A DNA stretch of 64,000 bases, taken from Nocardioides daeguensis (GTDB taxonomy: Bacteria; Actinomycetota; Actinomycetes; Propionibacteriales; Nocardioidaceae). Within the stretch, counting starts at the first letter, position 1. Each line of letters opens with the position of its first letter. Below, piece after piece: positions 9,285 through 17,343 of this stretch. The stretch spans positions 165,912 through 229,911 of the forward strand of contig NZ_JAHTKU010000017.1 of assembly GCF_019192965.1 (NCBI RefSeq), given 5' to 3'. The notes under the pieces are model-generated. The model did no database searches and was not told the origin of the DNA. It saw only the letters and a program-made list of their open reading frames with translations. The position numbers were made by a program, and so were the translations under genes.

Positions 9285-9617
9285 GTGATCCACCTCGACC
9301 CGATCGGCACGATCAAGCGCCTGAGCGTCGCCGCCCTCAAGGCGCCGGCGGCCGTGGCCGGCGCGGCGGTCGGCGTCGCACAGACCGCCGTCCGCCGGGT
9401 GCAGGGCGGCAAGGCCGCCGAGCCGACGCTGACCATCTCGCCCGACGAGCCGGTCAACGTGACCGAGGAGCTCGGTCTCGACCCGGCGCCGGTGTCGAAG
9501 CCCCGTCCCCGCACGACGCCCGCGCCGCCGCCCGTCACCGACATCGACGCCCAGGCCGACCCCGACCACGTGGACGTGACACCGGCCGACATCGCCGACG
9601 CGGTGAAGAAGGACTGA
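9285..9617 (+). CDS. Small Ala/Pro/Val-rich protein of unknown function
   Basis: A 110-residue protein with a GTG start and AGGAG upstream. The N-terminal half (residues 8-42) can form an amphipathic alanine-rich helix (IKRLSVAALKAPAAVAGAAV); the C-terminal half is proline-rich and acidic and probably disordered. No family recognised. The next gene begins 8 bp after its stop, suggesting an operon with the reductase. Confidence 0.55.
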   Translation: MIHLDPIGTIKRLSVAALKAPAAVAGAAVGVAQTAVRRVQGGKAAEPTLTISPDEPVNVTEELGLDPAPVSKPRPRTTPAPPPVTDIDAQADPDHVDVTPADIADAVKKD

Positions 9618-9625
9618 GCCGGGGC

Positions 9626-10603
9626 GTGGCCGCCTACGCGACGAAGGGCAAGGCCTTCGAGCGGGACACCAGGTACGTCGCGGACCGGATCACCCGCGAG
9701 CAGGGCCGCAGCCAGGATCCTCACGTCGGCGCGCTCGACGTACCGACCTGGTCCGTCGAACCCGGCCGCTACCGCCTGGTCGCGGCCCGCGCGTGCCCCT
9801 GGGCCAACCGGTCGATCATCGTGCGGATCCTGCTCGGCCTCGAGGACGTGATCTCCCTCGGCCTGGCCGGCCCGACCCACGACCGGCGCAGCTGGCGCTT
9901 CGACCTCGACCCGGGCGGCGTCGACCCCGTCCTGGGCTACGAGCGGCTCGAGCAGGCCTACCTGGCCCGCGACCCGTCGTACGACCGGGGCGTCACGGTG
10001 CCGGCGCTGGTCGACGTACCGACGAGGTCGCTGGTGACCAACGACTTCCCGGCGATCACCCACGACCTCTTCTTCGAGTGGCGCGATCACCACCGGCCCG
10101 ACGCGCCGGACCTGTGGCCCGAGGAGTGCCGCGAGGAGATGGAGGAGGTCATGGAGCGGGTTTTCACCGAGGTCAACAACGGTGTCTACCGGTGTGGCTT
10201 CGCCGGGACCCAGGAGGCGTACGACGCGGCGTACGACCGGCTCTGGTCGGCTCTGGACTGGCTGGAGGAGCGGCTGACCGACCGCCGCTACCTGATGGGC
10301 GACGCGATCACCGAGGCCGACGTGCGGCTGTTCACCACGCTGGCGCGCTTCGACGCCGTCTACCACGGCCACTTCAAGTGCAACCGCAACAAGCTGAGCG
10401 AGATGCCGGTGCTGTGGGCCTACGCGCGTGACCTGTTCCAGACGCCCGGCTTCGGCGAGACGATCGACTTCGACCAGATCAAGCGGCACTACTACGTCGT
10501 GCACGAGGACATCAACCCGACCGGGATCGTGCCGAAGGGGCCGGACGAGACGGGCTGGCGCAGCCCGCACGGACGGGACCGGCTCGGACCGCGGCACTCG
10601 TGA
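9626..10603 (+). CDS. Glutathionyl-hydroquinone reductase-like (Xi-class GST, ECM4/YqjG family)
   Basis: A 325-residue protein of the Xi-class glutathione transferase family. The catalytic cysteine motif ACPWANR follows RYRLVAAR near residue 57, and the C-terminal all-helical domain contains YLMGDAITEADVRLFTTLARFDAVYHGHFKCN, characteristic of the family. It reduces thiol-conjugated hydroquinones; in actinobacteria the thiol is likely mycothiol rather than glutathione (inference). GTG start. Confidence 0.88.
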   Translation: MAAYATKGKAFERDTRYVADRITREQGRSQDPHVGALDVPTWSVEPGRYRLVAARACPWANRSIIVRILLGLEDVISLGLAGPTHDRRSWRFDLDPGGVDPVLGYERLEQAYLARDPSYDRGVTVPALVDVPTRSLVTNDFPAITHDLFFEWRDHHRPDAPDLWPEECREEMEEVMERVFTEVNNGVYRCGFAGTQEAYDAAYDRLWSALDWLEERLTDRRYLMGDAITEADVRLFTTLARFDAVYHGHFKCNRNKLSEMPVLWAYARDLFQTPGFGETIDFDQIKRHYYVVHEDINPTGIVPKGPDETGWRSPHGRDRLGPRHS

Positions 10604-10611
10604 CATCTCCC

Positions 10612-10640
10612 TTGACTTCGAACGCCTGTTCGAATACTGT
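10612..10640 (+). promoter_or_regulatory. SOS-controlled promoter: LexA box inside the -35/-10 spacer
   Basis: TTGACT (10612-10617) and TACTGT (10635-10640) are separated by exactly 17 bp, and the perfect palindromic LexA box TCGAACGCCTGTTCGA (10618-10633) fills the spacer. The ATG of the DUF222 gene at 10647 is 7 bases after the -10, so the transcript should be leaderless. LexA binding would directly block RNA polymerase. Confidence 0.88.
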
Positions 10641-10646
10641 CGGAGG

Positions 10647-12068
10647 ATGACGGACCTCGGGGACCTCAGCGCGGCGGAGCTGCTCGCCGCCGAGGAGTCC
10701 GGCGTGCTCCAGAAGAGGCAGCAGGAGGTCGACTCGCTGCTGCGCCTGCTCGCCTGGTGCGACCTGCACTCGGTCGACCCGCAGTCCCAGCCGGGCGCCG
10801 TCCCCGCGAGGTTCGGCGGCGACCGGCTCGTGCGCCTCGGCGGCGAGGGCACGCCGGAGACCTCCGAGCTGTGCCTCACCGAGTTCGCGGTCGCCAGCCG
10901 CGTCGGGTACGTCGCCACCTCCCACCGCGCGGCGGCCGCCCTCGACCTGCGCCACCGTCTCCCCCACCTGTGGGAACGCGTGCAGCAGCTCGACGTGGAG
11001 GTGTGGGTGGCCCGCAGGATCGCGGAGCTCTCGCGCAAGCTCTCCCGCGCGGCCGTCGAGCTGGTCGACGTCTCGGTCGCCGCCGCCCACGACCTGCCGC
11101 CGGGCAAGCTGATCGAGCTCGCCGAGGCACGCATCATCGAGGCCGACCCCGAGGCCCACCGCAAGCGCATCGCCGCCGAGGAGGCCCGGATCGGCGTGTT
11201 CGCCCGCCGTCGCCGTACCGGGGACGCGGTCGCGAGCATCGACGGCCAGGCAGGCGTACAGCCGATCACCCTCCGGCTCCCGGACGCGGGAGCCCTCGAG
11301 TTCACCACGAGCGTCGAGGAGGTCGCGCAGGCCCTGGCCGACCAGCACGTCCCCGCCGACGAGGACGACGTCCCGACCATGCACCAGTTCCGGGCCCGCG
11401 CGGTCGAGCTGCTCGCCGACCCGTACGCCGCCGTCCGCTTCCTCGAAGGCCTCCGCGAGCCCGAGGCAACCCCGGCCCCCCAGCCCGCCCGCACCCCGCG
11501 CCGGGCCACGGTCTACGTCCACCTCGACGCCGCCGTCCTCGCCGGCTTCGCCACCGGCATCGCCCGGGTGGAGGACCTCGGCCCGATGCTGCTCGAACAG
11601 GTCGCCGCCCTGCTGCGCCACCGCTCCATCGACCTGCACCCGGTCATCGACCTCAGCTCCGGCGCGGCCGTCGACGCCTACGAGCACCCCGCCACCTGCA
11701 AGGAGCGCACCCGCCTGCGCACCGGCGGCGACGTCTTCCCCCACTCCGCCTCCCGCACCCGCCGCCTCGACCACGACCACGTCGCGCCGTACGACAAGGA
11801 CGGACCACCCGGCCAGACCGGCGACCACAACGACGCCCCGCTCACCCGCCGACATCACCGGGCCAAGACCCACCTCCCCTACCGCACTCGCCAGCTCGCC
11901 CTCGGCGCCTACCGGTGGGAGACGCCGCACGGCCTCCTCCGGGTCGTGTCCCGGTACGGCACAACCGTGGTCGAGCCGCTCCGGAGCGTCGACGGCACTC
12001 TCGTCGGAGAGGCGTACCCCGCGCGGTACGACGTCTGCTACGACGCCGGACCGCCGGCACACGGTTGA
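10647..12068 (+). CDS. DUF222/HNH-endonuclease-type protein (13E12-repeat family), SOS-regulated
   Basis: A 473-residue protein with an N-terminal DUF222 domain (ELLAAEESGVLQKRQQEVDSLLRLLAWCDL, then the VARRIAELSRKL region) and a C-terminal HNH module with LDHDH, an Asn in GDHNDAPL and RHHRAKTH. The zinc-binding cysteine pair usual before the first His is missing, so nuclease activity is uncertain. This family is abundant in actinobacteria, and the mycobacterial 13E12 members carry SOS boxes. Here a perfect LexA box sits in the promoter. Confidence 0.85.
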   Translation: MTDLGDLSAAELLAAEESGVLQKRQQEVDSLLRLLAWCDLHSVDPQSQPGAVPARFGGDRLVRLGGEGTPETSELCLTEFAVASRVGYVATSHRAAAALDLRHRLPHLWERVQQLDVEVWVARRIAELSRKLSRAAVELVDVSVAAAHDLPPGKLIELAEARIIEADPEAHRKRIAAEEARIGVFARRRRTGDAVASIDGQAGVQPITLRLPDAGALEFTTSVEEVAQALADQHVPADEDDVPTMHQFRARAVELLADPYAAVRFLEGLREPEATPAPQPARTPRRATVYVHLDAAVLAGFATGIARVEDLGPMLLEQVAALLRHRSIDLHPVIDLSSGAAVDAYEHPATCKERTRLRTGGDVFPHSASRTRRLDHDHVAPYDKDGPPGQTGDHNDAPLTRRHHRAKTHLPYRTRQLALGAYRWETPHGLLRVVSRYGTTVVEPLRSVDGTLVGEAYPARYDVCYDAGPPAHG

Positions 12069-12520
12069 CGTCAGTCGTGGCTGGAAGCGTGCGTCAGTTC
12101 GCCCAGAATGACGCTGAAAGCGCTCCGCCTTGTGCGTTCGTGGGAACACACCAAGTCTGACCATTCCCGAGGTCACATGGCTGACCCTGATCTCAGTCCA
12201 GACTCGAACGCCACAAGACCCTTGGTTGCAATCGTGCCGCGATGCGGACCGCACCATGGGTAGGCCGTTTGGGCGAAACGCCTCCGTAAGTAGATCCGGT
12301 CCTCATCGGTGCGACCTGGGCGATTCTCCAAGTCGGGTATCAGCGGTCGCCGTCTTGGGGTCTGCTGCACCTACCGATGTCAGCCCGACCTAGCCCATTC
12401 CGCCGCCCAAGCGCGCGGAACTGCCGATGAGCGGATCCGAATGATTCCAAGACGTGACCGACGCCTCTGGTCGAGCCAAGCCCTGTCATCGAACACTGGT
12501 GTAGGCAGTAAGGAGGGCAC
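12069..12520 (+). other. Gene-poor, lower-GC stretch of 452 bp
   Basis: No convincing reading frame on either strand. Base composition is visibly less GC-rich than the flanks, with runs such as TTGGTTGCAATC and CGAATGATTCC. I see no tRNA, insertion-sequence end or long repeat. It may be decayed horizontally acquired DNA, like the gene that follows it. Confidence 0.5.
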
Positions 12521-12904
12521 GTGGAGATCATCGTCCGCAGCATTCTGGGCCTACTCCTCATCGCGCACGGCCTGGTTCACCTGCTGTGGTTGGCACCGAG
12601 CGCCGATCCAGCGTGGCCGTTCCGGCTCGACCGGTCATGGCTGGTGCCCGGAGCGGCCCGTACACCCATCGCGGTCGTGCTCATCGCGCTGGTTGTCGTG
12701 GGGTTCGCTTTGCTCGGCCTCGCCATTTGGGGAGTTCCTGGCCTGACTTCGATCTGGTCGGTCCTGGCGATCGCGGCCTCCGTAGCGTCACTCGCCACCA
12801 TGGTGCTGTTCTGGGATCGTCAGCTCCTGTGGGGCGTAGCGATTGACGTCGCCCTCATTTTCGTGGCGTTGTGGCAGCCCAGCTGGACGGATCGTTTCGG
12901 GTAG
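12521..12904 (+). CDS. Four-helix integral membrane protein, unknown function
   Basis: A 127-residue protein with four predicted hydrophobic helices (about 2-22, 48-70, 75-95 and 100-118). The GTG start has AAGGAGG eight bases upstream. Codon use is less GC-biased than in neighbouring genes, consistent with transfer together with the gene-poor stretch upstream. No family recognised beyond general DUF-type membrane proteins. Confidence 0.65.
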   Translation: MEIIVRSILGLLLIAHGLVHLLWLAPSADPAWPFRLDRSWLVPGAARTPIAVVLIALVVVGFALLGLAIWGVPGLTSIWSVLAIAASVASLATMVLFWDRQLLWGVAIDVALIFVALWQPSWTDRFG

Positions 12905-13100
12905 GCACGGGCCGCGAGACGTTTGGGGCGCGCGACGGCGACGCCTCTCCGCCGCATCAGGCAGCCCGTCCGAACGTCCGCCCATTCGCCCCGGTCCCGT
13001 TGGAGGACCCGAGCGTCGACGACGCGAACCACCTACGATTCGCGGGGCATGCCGGGCGTCAGGATGCAGAGCGGCCGCGCGTCGAGACGGTCGCGTGTGA

Positions 13101-13439
13101 TCAGCGGCGAACCGCGCTCGTGACCTTCTTCAGGGCGCCCGCGCCGGCGCCCACACCACGAGGGATCAGGCGGTGCGGCTTGCCGTTCGCGAGGTCGACG
13201 ACGGAGTCGGCGATACCCCAGGTGAGCTTGCCCTCGGACAGCTCGACCAGGGTCTCCAGCGGAAGACCGACGGTCATGTCCTCCAGCTCCTGACGCTCCT
13301 TCTCGGTGGCGACCGGAGGGAGCTGGCGCACGATCAGCGCCTTGAACGCGCGGCCGGGCAGGGTCGAGGACAGCTCGAGCACGGTGGACTGACGGGTGAA
13401 GGGCCGGGCGGGCTTCGACGGGCTCGGGTCGTTGGTCAT
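13101..13439 (-). CDS. 112-residue protein of unknown function
   Basis: Starts MTNDPSPSKPARPFTRQS and contains a conserved-looking helical core (STLPGRAFKALIVRQLPPVA) followed by VGLPLETLVELSEGKLTWGIA and a glycine-rich C-terminus. Coding strand composition is normal for the genome. I do not recognise the family. It is divergent from the membrane protein gene at 13656, with about 215 bp between the starts. Confidence 0.6.
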   Translation of the reverse strand: MTNDPSPSKPARPFTRQSTVLELSSTLPGRAFKALIVRQLPPVATEKERQELEDMTVGLPLETLVELSEGKLTWGIADSVVDLANGKPHRLIPRGVGAGAGALKKVTSAVRR

Positions 13440-13655
13440 GGGGTCTCCTGTCAGGGGGCGGACCGCGGGGCGGCACCGCGCAACGTACCGCGAAGGGCAT
13501 CGACGTGTCGGCGCATCGGCCGAAAGGACGAGAGCCGGACCCTGCCATCGGCCGAGTCGATCCCGGCCTCCGGGCCGAGGCGGACCACCCCCGAGGACCG
13601 CGATCGTGGACCCACCGATCCGCACCACGACTACACCACGACAACGGAGCCCACG

Positions 13656-14096
13656 ATGAGTGCATCTCACCCCGCCGCAACGCTGCACGACCCGCCGATC
13701 CCGGTGCGAGCCAAGCTCGCGGTGGCGTGGACGAGCTTCATGTTCCTCTACGCCTACGTGGACATCCTCAACTTCTACACGCCCGGCATCATCGAGGACA
13801 TCCTCGACGGCAAGGTCTTCGAGTTCGACCTCTCCCAGACCTTCTCGACCACGGCGCTGGCGCTGGTGAGTGTCCCGAACCTGATGATCGTGCTGTCGAT
13901 GACGCTGCCCGCCCGGGCCAGCCGGATCACGAACCTGGTCGTAGCCGCGCTCTACGTCCCGGTCACCGCGTTCAACCTGCTCGGCGAGTCCTGGGTCCTC
14001 TTCTACGGCCTCGGCGTCGTGCTGGAGCTGCTCCTCCTCGGCCTCATCGTCCGGTGGGCATGGACCTGGCCCCGCGACCGGTCGGCTAGAACGTAG
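13656..14096 (+). CDS. Four-helix membrane protein, DUF6326-like
   Basis: A 146-residue protein with four hydrophobic segments. The first (VAWTSFMFLYAYVDILNFY) followed by GIIEDILDGK and the VPNLMIVLSMTLPARASRITN loop resembles DUF6326 proteins, assigned from memory with modest certainty. Its 3' end overlaps the convergent acyl-CoA dehydrogenase gene by 11 bp. Confidence 0.6.
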   Translation: MSASHPAATLHDPPIPVRAKLAVAWTSFMFLYAYVDILNFYTPGIIEDILDGKVFEFDLSQTFSTTALALVSVPNLMIVLSMTLPARASRITNLVVAALYVPVTAFNLLGESWVLFYGLGVVLELLLLGLIVRWAWTWPRDRSART

Positions 14097-15888
14097 CCGG
14101 GTCCACCTCGTTGAAGAGCTGGTCCCCGCCCGCGAGCAGGTCGAGCATCGGCCCCACCTTGGGCAGCTCGTGGGTCAGGAAGTACCGGCCGGCGGCCCGT
14201 TTGCCGTCGTAGAACGCGCCCTCGCGATCACCCACCGCGACCAGCTGGTCGAGCCAGGTCCAGGCGATCACGACATGGCCGGCGGCCTCGAGGCCGGTCG
14301 TGGCGTTGACCAGCGAGGTGCGCGGGTCGCCGGACTCCCACGCCGCGGCCACCGCCGCGGCGAACCGGTCGGCGGCGGCCGCCACCCGGTCGGCGTACGA
14401 CGCGAGCGCGGCGTCACCGGTCCCCCGGGCCCGCTCGACGGTCTCCCGGACGGCCTCGAGCAGGAGCTGCAGGCCGGACCCCCGGGCCTGGACCAGCTTG
14501 CGGCCGAGCAGGTCGAGGGCCTGGATGCCGTGGGTGCCCTCGTGGATCGGGTTGAGCCGGTTGTCACGGTAGAGCTGCTCGACGCCGTACTCGCGGGTGT
14601 AGCCGTAGCCGCCGTGGACCTGGATCGCGAGGTCGTTGGCGGCCAGGCACCACTGCGAGGGCCAGCTCTTCACGATCGGGGTGAGTACGTCGAGCAGCGC
14701 GCCCGCCCGGGCCCGGGCCTCCGGTGACGGGTGGGTGTGCTGCTCGTCGAGCAGCAGCGCGGCCCGCAGGACCAGCGCGAGCCCGCCCTCGACGTACGAC
14801 TTCGAGGCCAGCAGCATCCGGCGCACGTCGGCGTGCTCGGCGATCGGGACCTGCGGCGCGGCCGGGTCCTTGCCGGCGAGGGGACGGCCCTGCGCCCGCT
14901 CCCGGGCGTAGGAGAGGGCCCGGAGGTAGCCGGTGTAGCCGAGGGCGACGGCGCCCGCACCGACGCCGATCCGCGCCTCGTTCATCATGTGGAACATCAC
15001 GGCCAGGCCGCGGCCCTCCTCCCCGACCAGCTCGCCGACCGCGCCGGGCGCGCCGCCCGGCAGGTGGCGGCCCTCGCCGAAGTTGAGGACGGTGTTGACC
15101 GTGCCGCGGAAGCCCATCTTGTGGTTGAGGCCGGCCAGGGTGACGTCGTTGCGCTCGCCGCGGCCACCGGCGGCGTCGACGACGTACTTCGGCGTCGCGA
15201 ACAGCGAGAGCCCCTTCACCCCGGGCGGCGCGCCCTCGACGCGGGCGAGGACCAGGTGGACGATGTTCTCCCCCAGCTCGTGGTCGCCGCCCGAGATCCA
15301 CATCTTGTTGCCGAACAGGCGGAAGCTGCCGTCCGGCTGGCGTACGGCGCGGGTCGCGACGTCGGCGAGCGAGGAGCCGGCCTGCGGCTCGGAGAGGCAC
15401 ATGGTGCCGAACCAGCGGCCGTCGAGCATCGGCGGCACGAAGCGGGCCACCTGCTCGGGCGTCGCGTGCGCGAGCAGCAGGTTGGCGTTGGCCATCGTGA
15501 GCATCGGGTAGCCCGAGGTGGCCACGTTGGCCGCCTGGAACCAGGCGAAGCAGGCCTGCTGCACGACGTGCGGCAGCTGGCCGCCGCCGACCGCCTCGTC
15601 CATCGCGGCCGACAGCAGCCCGGCCTCGGCGAACGCCCGGACGGCCGCCCCGACCTCGGGCACGATCGTCACGCTCTCGCCGTCGAACTGCGGCTCCTGG
15701 GCGTCGCTGAGCGCGTTGTGCGGCGCGAAGTGCTCGGCCGCCAGCTCGGCGGACAGGTCGAGGACCGCGTCGAAGGTGTCGCGGCTGTGCTCGGCGTACC
15801 GCTCCCGGGAGCACAACGCCGTGACCTCGAGCCACTCGTGGAGCAGGAACGCGAGGTCACGGCGGGCCAGCAGCAGGTCGGGGCTCAT
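14086..15888 (-). CDS. Acyl-CoA dehydrogenase, large C-terminally extended type
   Basis: A 600-residue FAD-dependent acyl-CoA dehydrogenase of the long AcdA/AidB-like class. Seen: the FAD/substrate motif MCLSEPQAGSSLADV near residue 167, KMWISGGDHE, the RIGVGAGAVALGYTGYL helix, and the HGGYGYTREYGVEQLYRDNRLNPIHEGTHG segment carrying the catalytic base region. The last ~130 residues form the extra helical domain seen in 3-methylmercaptopropionyl-CoA dehydrogenase-like (DmdC-type) enzymes. Start at 15888 is preferred over an in-frame ATG at 15906 because it aligns with the MSPDLLLARRDL N-terminus. Confidence 0.88.
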   Translation of the reverse strand: MSPDLLLARRDLAFLLHEWLEVTALCSRERYAEHSRDTFDAVLDLSAELAAEHFAPHNALSDAQEPQFDGESVTIVPEVGAAVRAFAEAGLLSAAMDEAVGGGQLPHVVQQACFAWFQAANVATSGYPMLTMANANLLLAHATPEQVARFVPPMLDGRWFGTMCLSEPQAGSSLADVATRAVRQPDGSFRLFGNKMWISGGDHELGENIVHLVLARVEGAPPGVKGLSLFATPKYVVDAAGGRGERNDVTLAGLNHKMGFRGTVNTVLNFGEGRHLPGGAPGAVGELVGEEGRGLAVMFHMMNEARIGVGAGAVALGYTGYLRALSYARERAQGRPLAGKDPAAPQVPIAEHADVRRMLLASKSYVEGGLALVLRAALLLDEQHTHPSPEARARAGALLDVLTPIVKSWPSQWCLAANDLAIQVHGGYGYTREYGVEQLYRDNRLNPIHEGTHGIQALDLLGRKLVQARGSGLQLLLEAVRETVERARGTGDAALASYADRVAAAADRFAAAVAAAWESGDPRTSLVNATTGLEAAGHVVIAWTWLDQLVAVGDREGAFYDGKRAAGRYFLTHELPKVGPMLDLLAGGDQLFNEVDPATF

Positions 15889-15948
15889 GGCCCCAGCCTG
15901 CCGCACCGGGGCGGGCCCGAGGGAGCCGGACGTCGGCGAGGAACCCCG

Positions 15949-16362
15949 CTAGCCGCGACCCGCCGGTGGCGGCGAGACGAGCGGCATCCCCTCCAGCGGG
16001 GCGGCGGCCACGGTCACCACGCCGACCATCCGGGCCGCGGACCCGACCAGCGTCGCGCCGTGGTCGGTGCGCAGCGCCGAGCGCCCGAACTGCACCTCGA
16101 GGACGCCGATCCGCAGCCGGCCGCCCTCCCGGACCAACGCCACTTCCCCGCGGCGCGGGCGGCGGTCGGTCGACACCACCAGCTCGGTCCCCGCCGGCCA
16201 GCCGCGGGAGGCGAGAGCGTCGTTGCGCAGCCGGATCCGCATGTCCTCGCCGTCGGCCTTCACCTGGGCCGGCCGCTCACGGGGCGCGGGCGGTGGCACC
16301 GGTGGGGGCAGTTCGAGCGGCAGGCACTCCTGGGCCGCCGCACCGCCTCGGACCGAACGCAT
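15949..16362 (-). CDS. S24/LexA-fold protein without catalytic residues, SOS-linked
   Basis: A 137-residue protein. After a proline-rich N-terminus, residues about 35-120 resemble the C-terminal S24 domain of LexA/UmuD: GEDM where GDSM is expected, then GWPAGTELVVSTDRRPRRGEVALVREGGRLRIGVLEV and a final RMVGVVTVA strand. The nucleophilic Ser and the catalytic Lys are both replaced, so self-cleavage is unlikely. A near-perfect LexA box covers its start codon. It may bind partners through the S24 fold; the function is unknown. Confidence 0.6.
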   Translation of the reverse strand: MRSVRGGAAAQECLPLELPPPVPPPAPRERPAQVKADGEDMRIRLRNDALASRGWPAGTELVVSTDRRPRRGEVALVREGGRLRIGVLEVQFGRSALRTDHGATLVGSAARMVGVVTVAAAPLEGMPLVSPPPAGRG

Positions 16363-16374
16363 GTTCGAAGCCTA
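16353..16374 (-). promoter_or_regulatory. LexA box overlapping the start codon of the S24-like gene
   Basis: Read on the minus strand, TCGAACATGCGTTCGG (16368-16353) matches the LexA palindrome TCGAAC-N4-GTTCGA at 15 of 16 positions counting the fixed bases, with the ATG start inside the central four bases. TAGGCT at 16374-16369 lies 6 bases before the ATG and would be a -10 for a leaderless transcript. Confidence 0.75.
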
Positions 16375-16429
16375 GGCCATGGGTGGCGCGCCGGCCACCT
16401 CCGCCGGCCGAGGACCTACGCTCCTGTTC

Positions 16430-17341
16430 GTGGAGCCCCTCGGCCAGTACCCGGACCCGACCCACGTCGTCGCCCACCTCAGCGACCCGCACCTGCTCGC
16501 CGACAGCCTGCAGTACGGCGTCATCGACACCGTCGCCCACCTGGAGCGCGCGCTCGTGCGGCTGCGCCGGCTGCCGACACCGCCGCAGGCGCTGGTGTTC
16601 ACCGGTGACCTGGCCGACCGGGGCGAGCCGGCGGCGTACGACCGGCTCCGCGAGATCGTCGAGCCGGTGGCCGCGGAGCTCGGGGCCGAGGTGGTGTGGG
16701 TGATGGGCAACCACGACGACCGCCGCGCCTACAGCCGCGGCCTGTTCGGCGTCGACAGCGACGCACCGCAGGACCGGGTCCACGAGGTCGCCGGGCTGCG
16801 GATCGTCGCCCTCGACACGAGCGTCCCCGGCTGGCACCACGGCGAGCTGTCGGACGACCAGCTGGCCTGGCTCGCCGACGTGCTCGCGACGCCGGCGCCC
16901 CACGGCACGCTGCTGGCGCTGCACCACCCGCCGATCCCGGTGCCGATGCTGCGCCTGGCCGAGCTGATCGAGCTGCACGACCAGCCGCGCCTCGCCGAGG
17001 TGGTCGCGGGCAGCGACGTCCGCGGGATCCTGGGCGGCCACTTCCACTTCACGTCGTACTCCACGTTCGCGGGCGTCCCGGTGTCGGTGGCCGCCGCGAC
17101 CTGCTACACCTCCGAGCTCGCGCCCGACCGCCGGCTGCTGTCGGCCGTCGACGCGCACCAGGCGTTCACCCTCCTCCACCTGTACGACGACCGCGTGGTC
17201 CACTCGGTCGTCCCGGCGCTCGACGCGGACGAGGTGAGCGGCTACGGCCTGGAGATGCTGGAGCCGTTCCGGGCGCTCTCGCCCGCGGAGCGGTTCGACA
17301 TGGTGGCCCGCAAGGACTCCCCGCTCAACCAGGGCTCGTGA
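16430..17341 (+). CDS. Calcineurin-like metallophosphoesterase (CpdA/Icc-type cyclic-nucleotide phosphodiesterase family)
   Basis: A 303-residue enzyme from GTG 16430. Metal-binding motifs are all present: HLSDPHL, GDLADRG, GNHDD, ALHHPP and GGHFHFTSY, in the order of class III cyclic-nucleotide phosphodiesterases. The GTG at 16430 is chosen because TACGCT lies 7 bases upstream (a leaderless promoter) and the N-terminus then matches the family; an in-frame ATG at 16379 would add 17 residues. Substrate could be cAMP or another phosphodiester. The exonuclease gene starts 2 bp after its stop. Confidence 0.85.
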   Translation: MEPLGQYPDPTHVVAHLSDPHLLADSLQYGVIDTVAHLERALVRLRRLPTPPQALVFTGDLADRGEPAAYDRLREIVEPVAAELGAEVVWVMGNHDDRRAYSRGLFGVDSDAPQDRVHEVAGLRIVALDTSVPGWHHGELSDDQLAWLADVLATPAPHGTLLALHHPPIPVPMLRLAELIELHDQPRLAEVVAGSDVRGILGGHFHFTSYSTFAGVPVSVAAATCYTSELAPDRRLLSAVDAHQAFTLLHLYDDRVVHSVVPALDADEVSGYGLEMLEPFRALSPAERFDMVARKDSPLNQGS

Positions 17342-17343
17342 GC

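Noticed and set aside
12069..12520. tRNA, attachment site or insertion-sequence ends in the gene-poor stretch
   Set aside because: No cloverleaf, CCA end, terminal inverted repeat or target duplication could be found by eye.
16379..16429. ATG at 16379 as an earlier start of the metallophosphoesterase
   Set aside because: The added 17 residues are low-complexity, and TACGCT just before GTG 16430 gives a leaderless promoter that would not include them.
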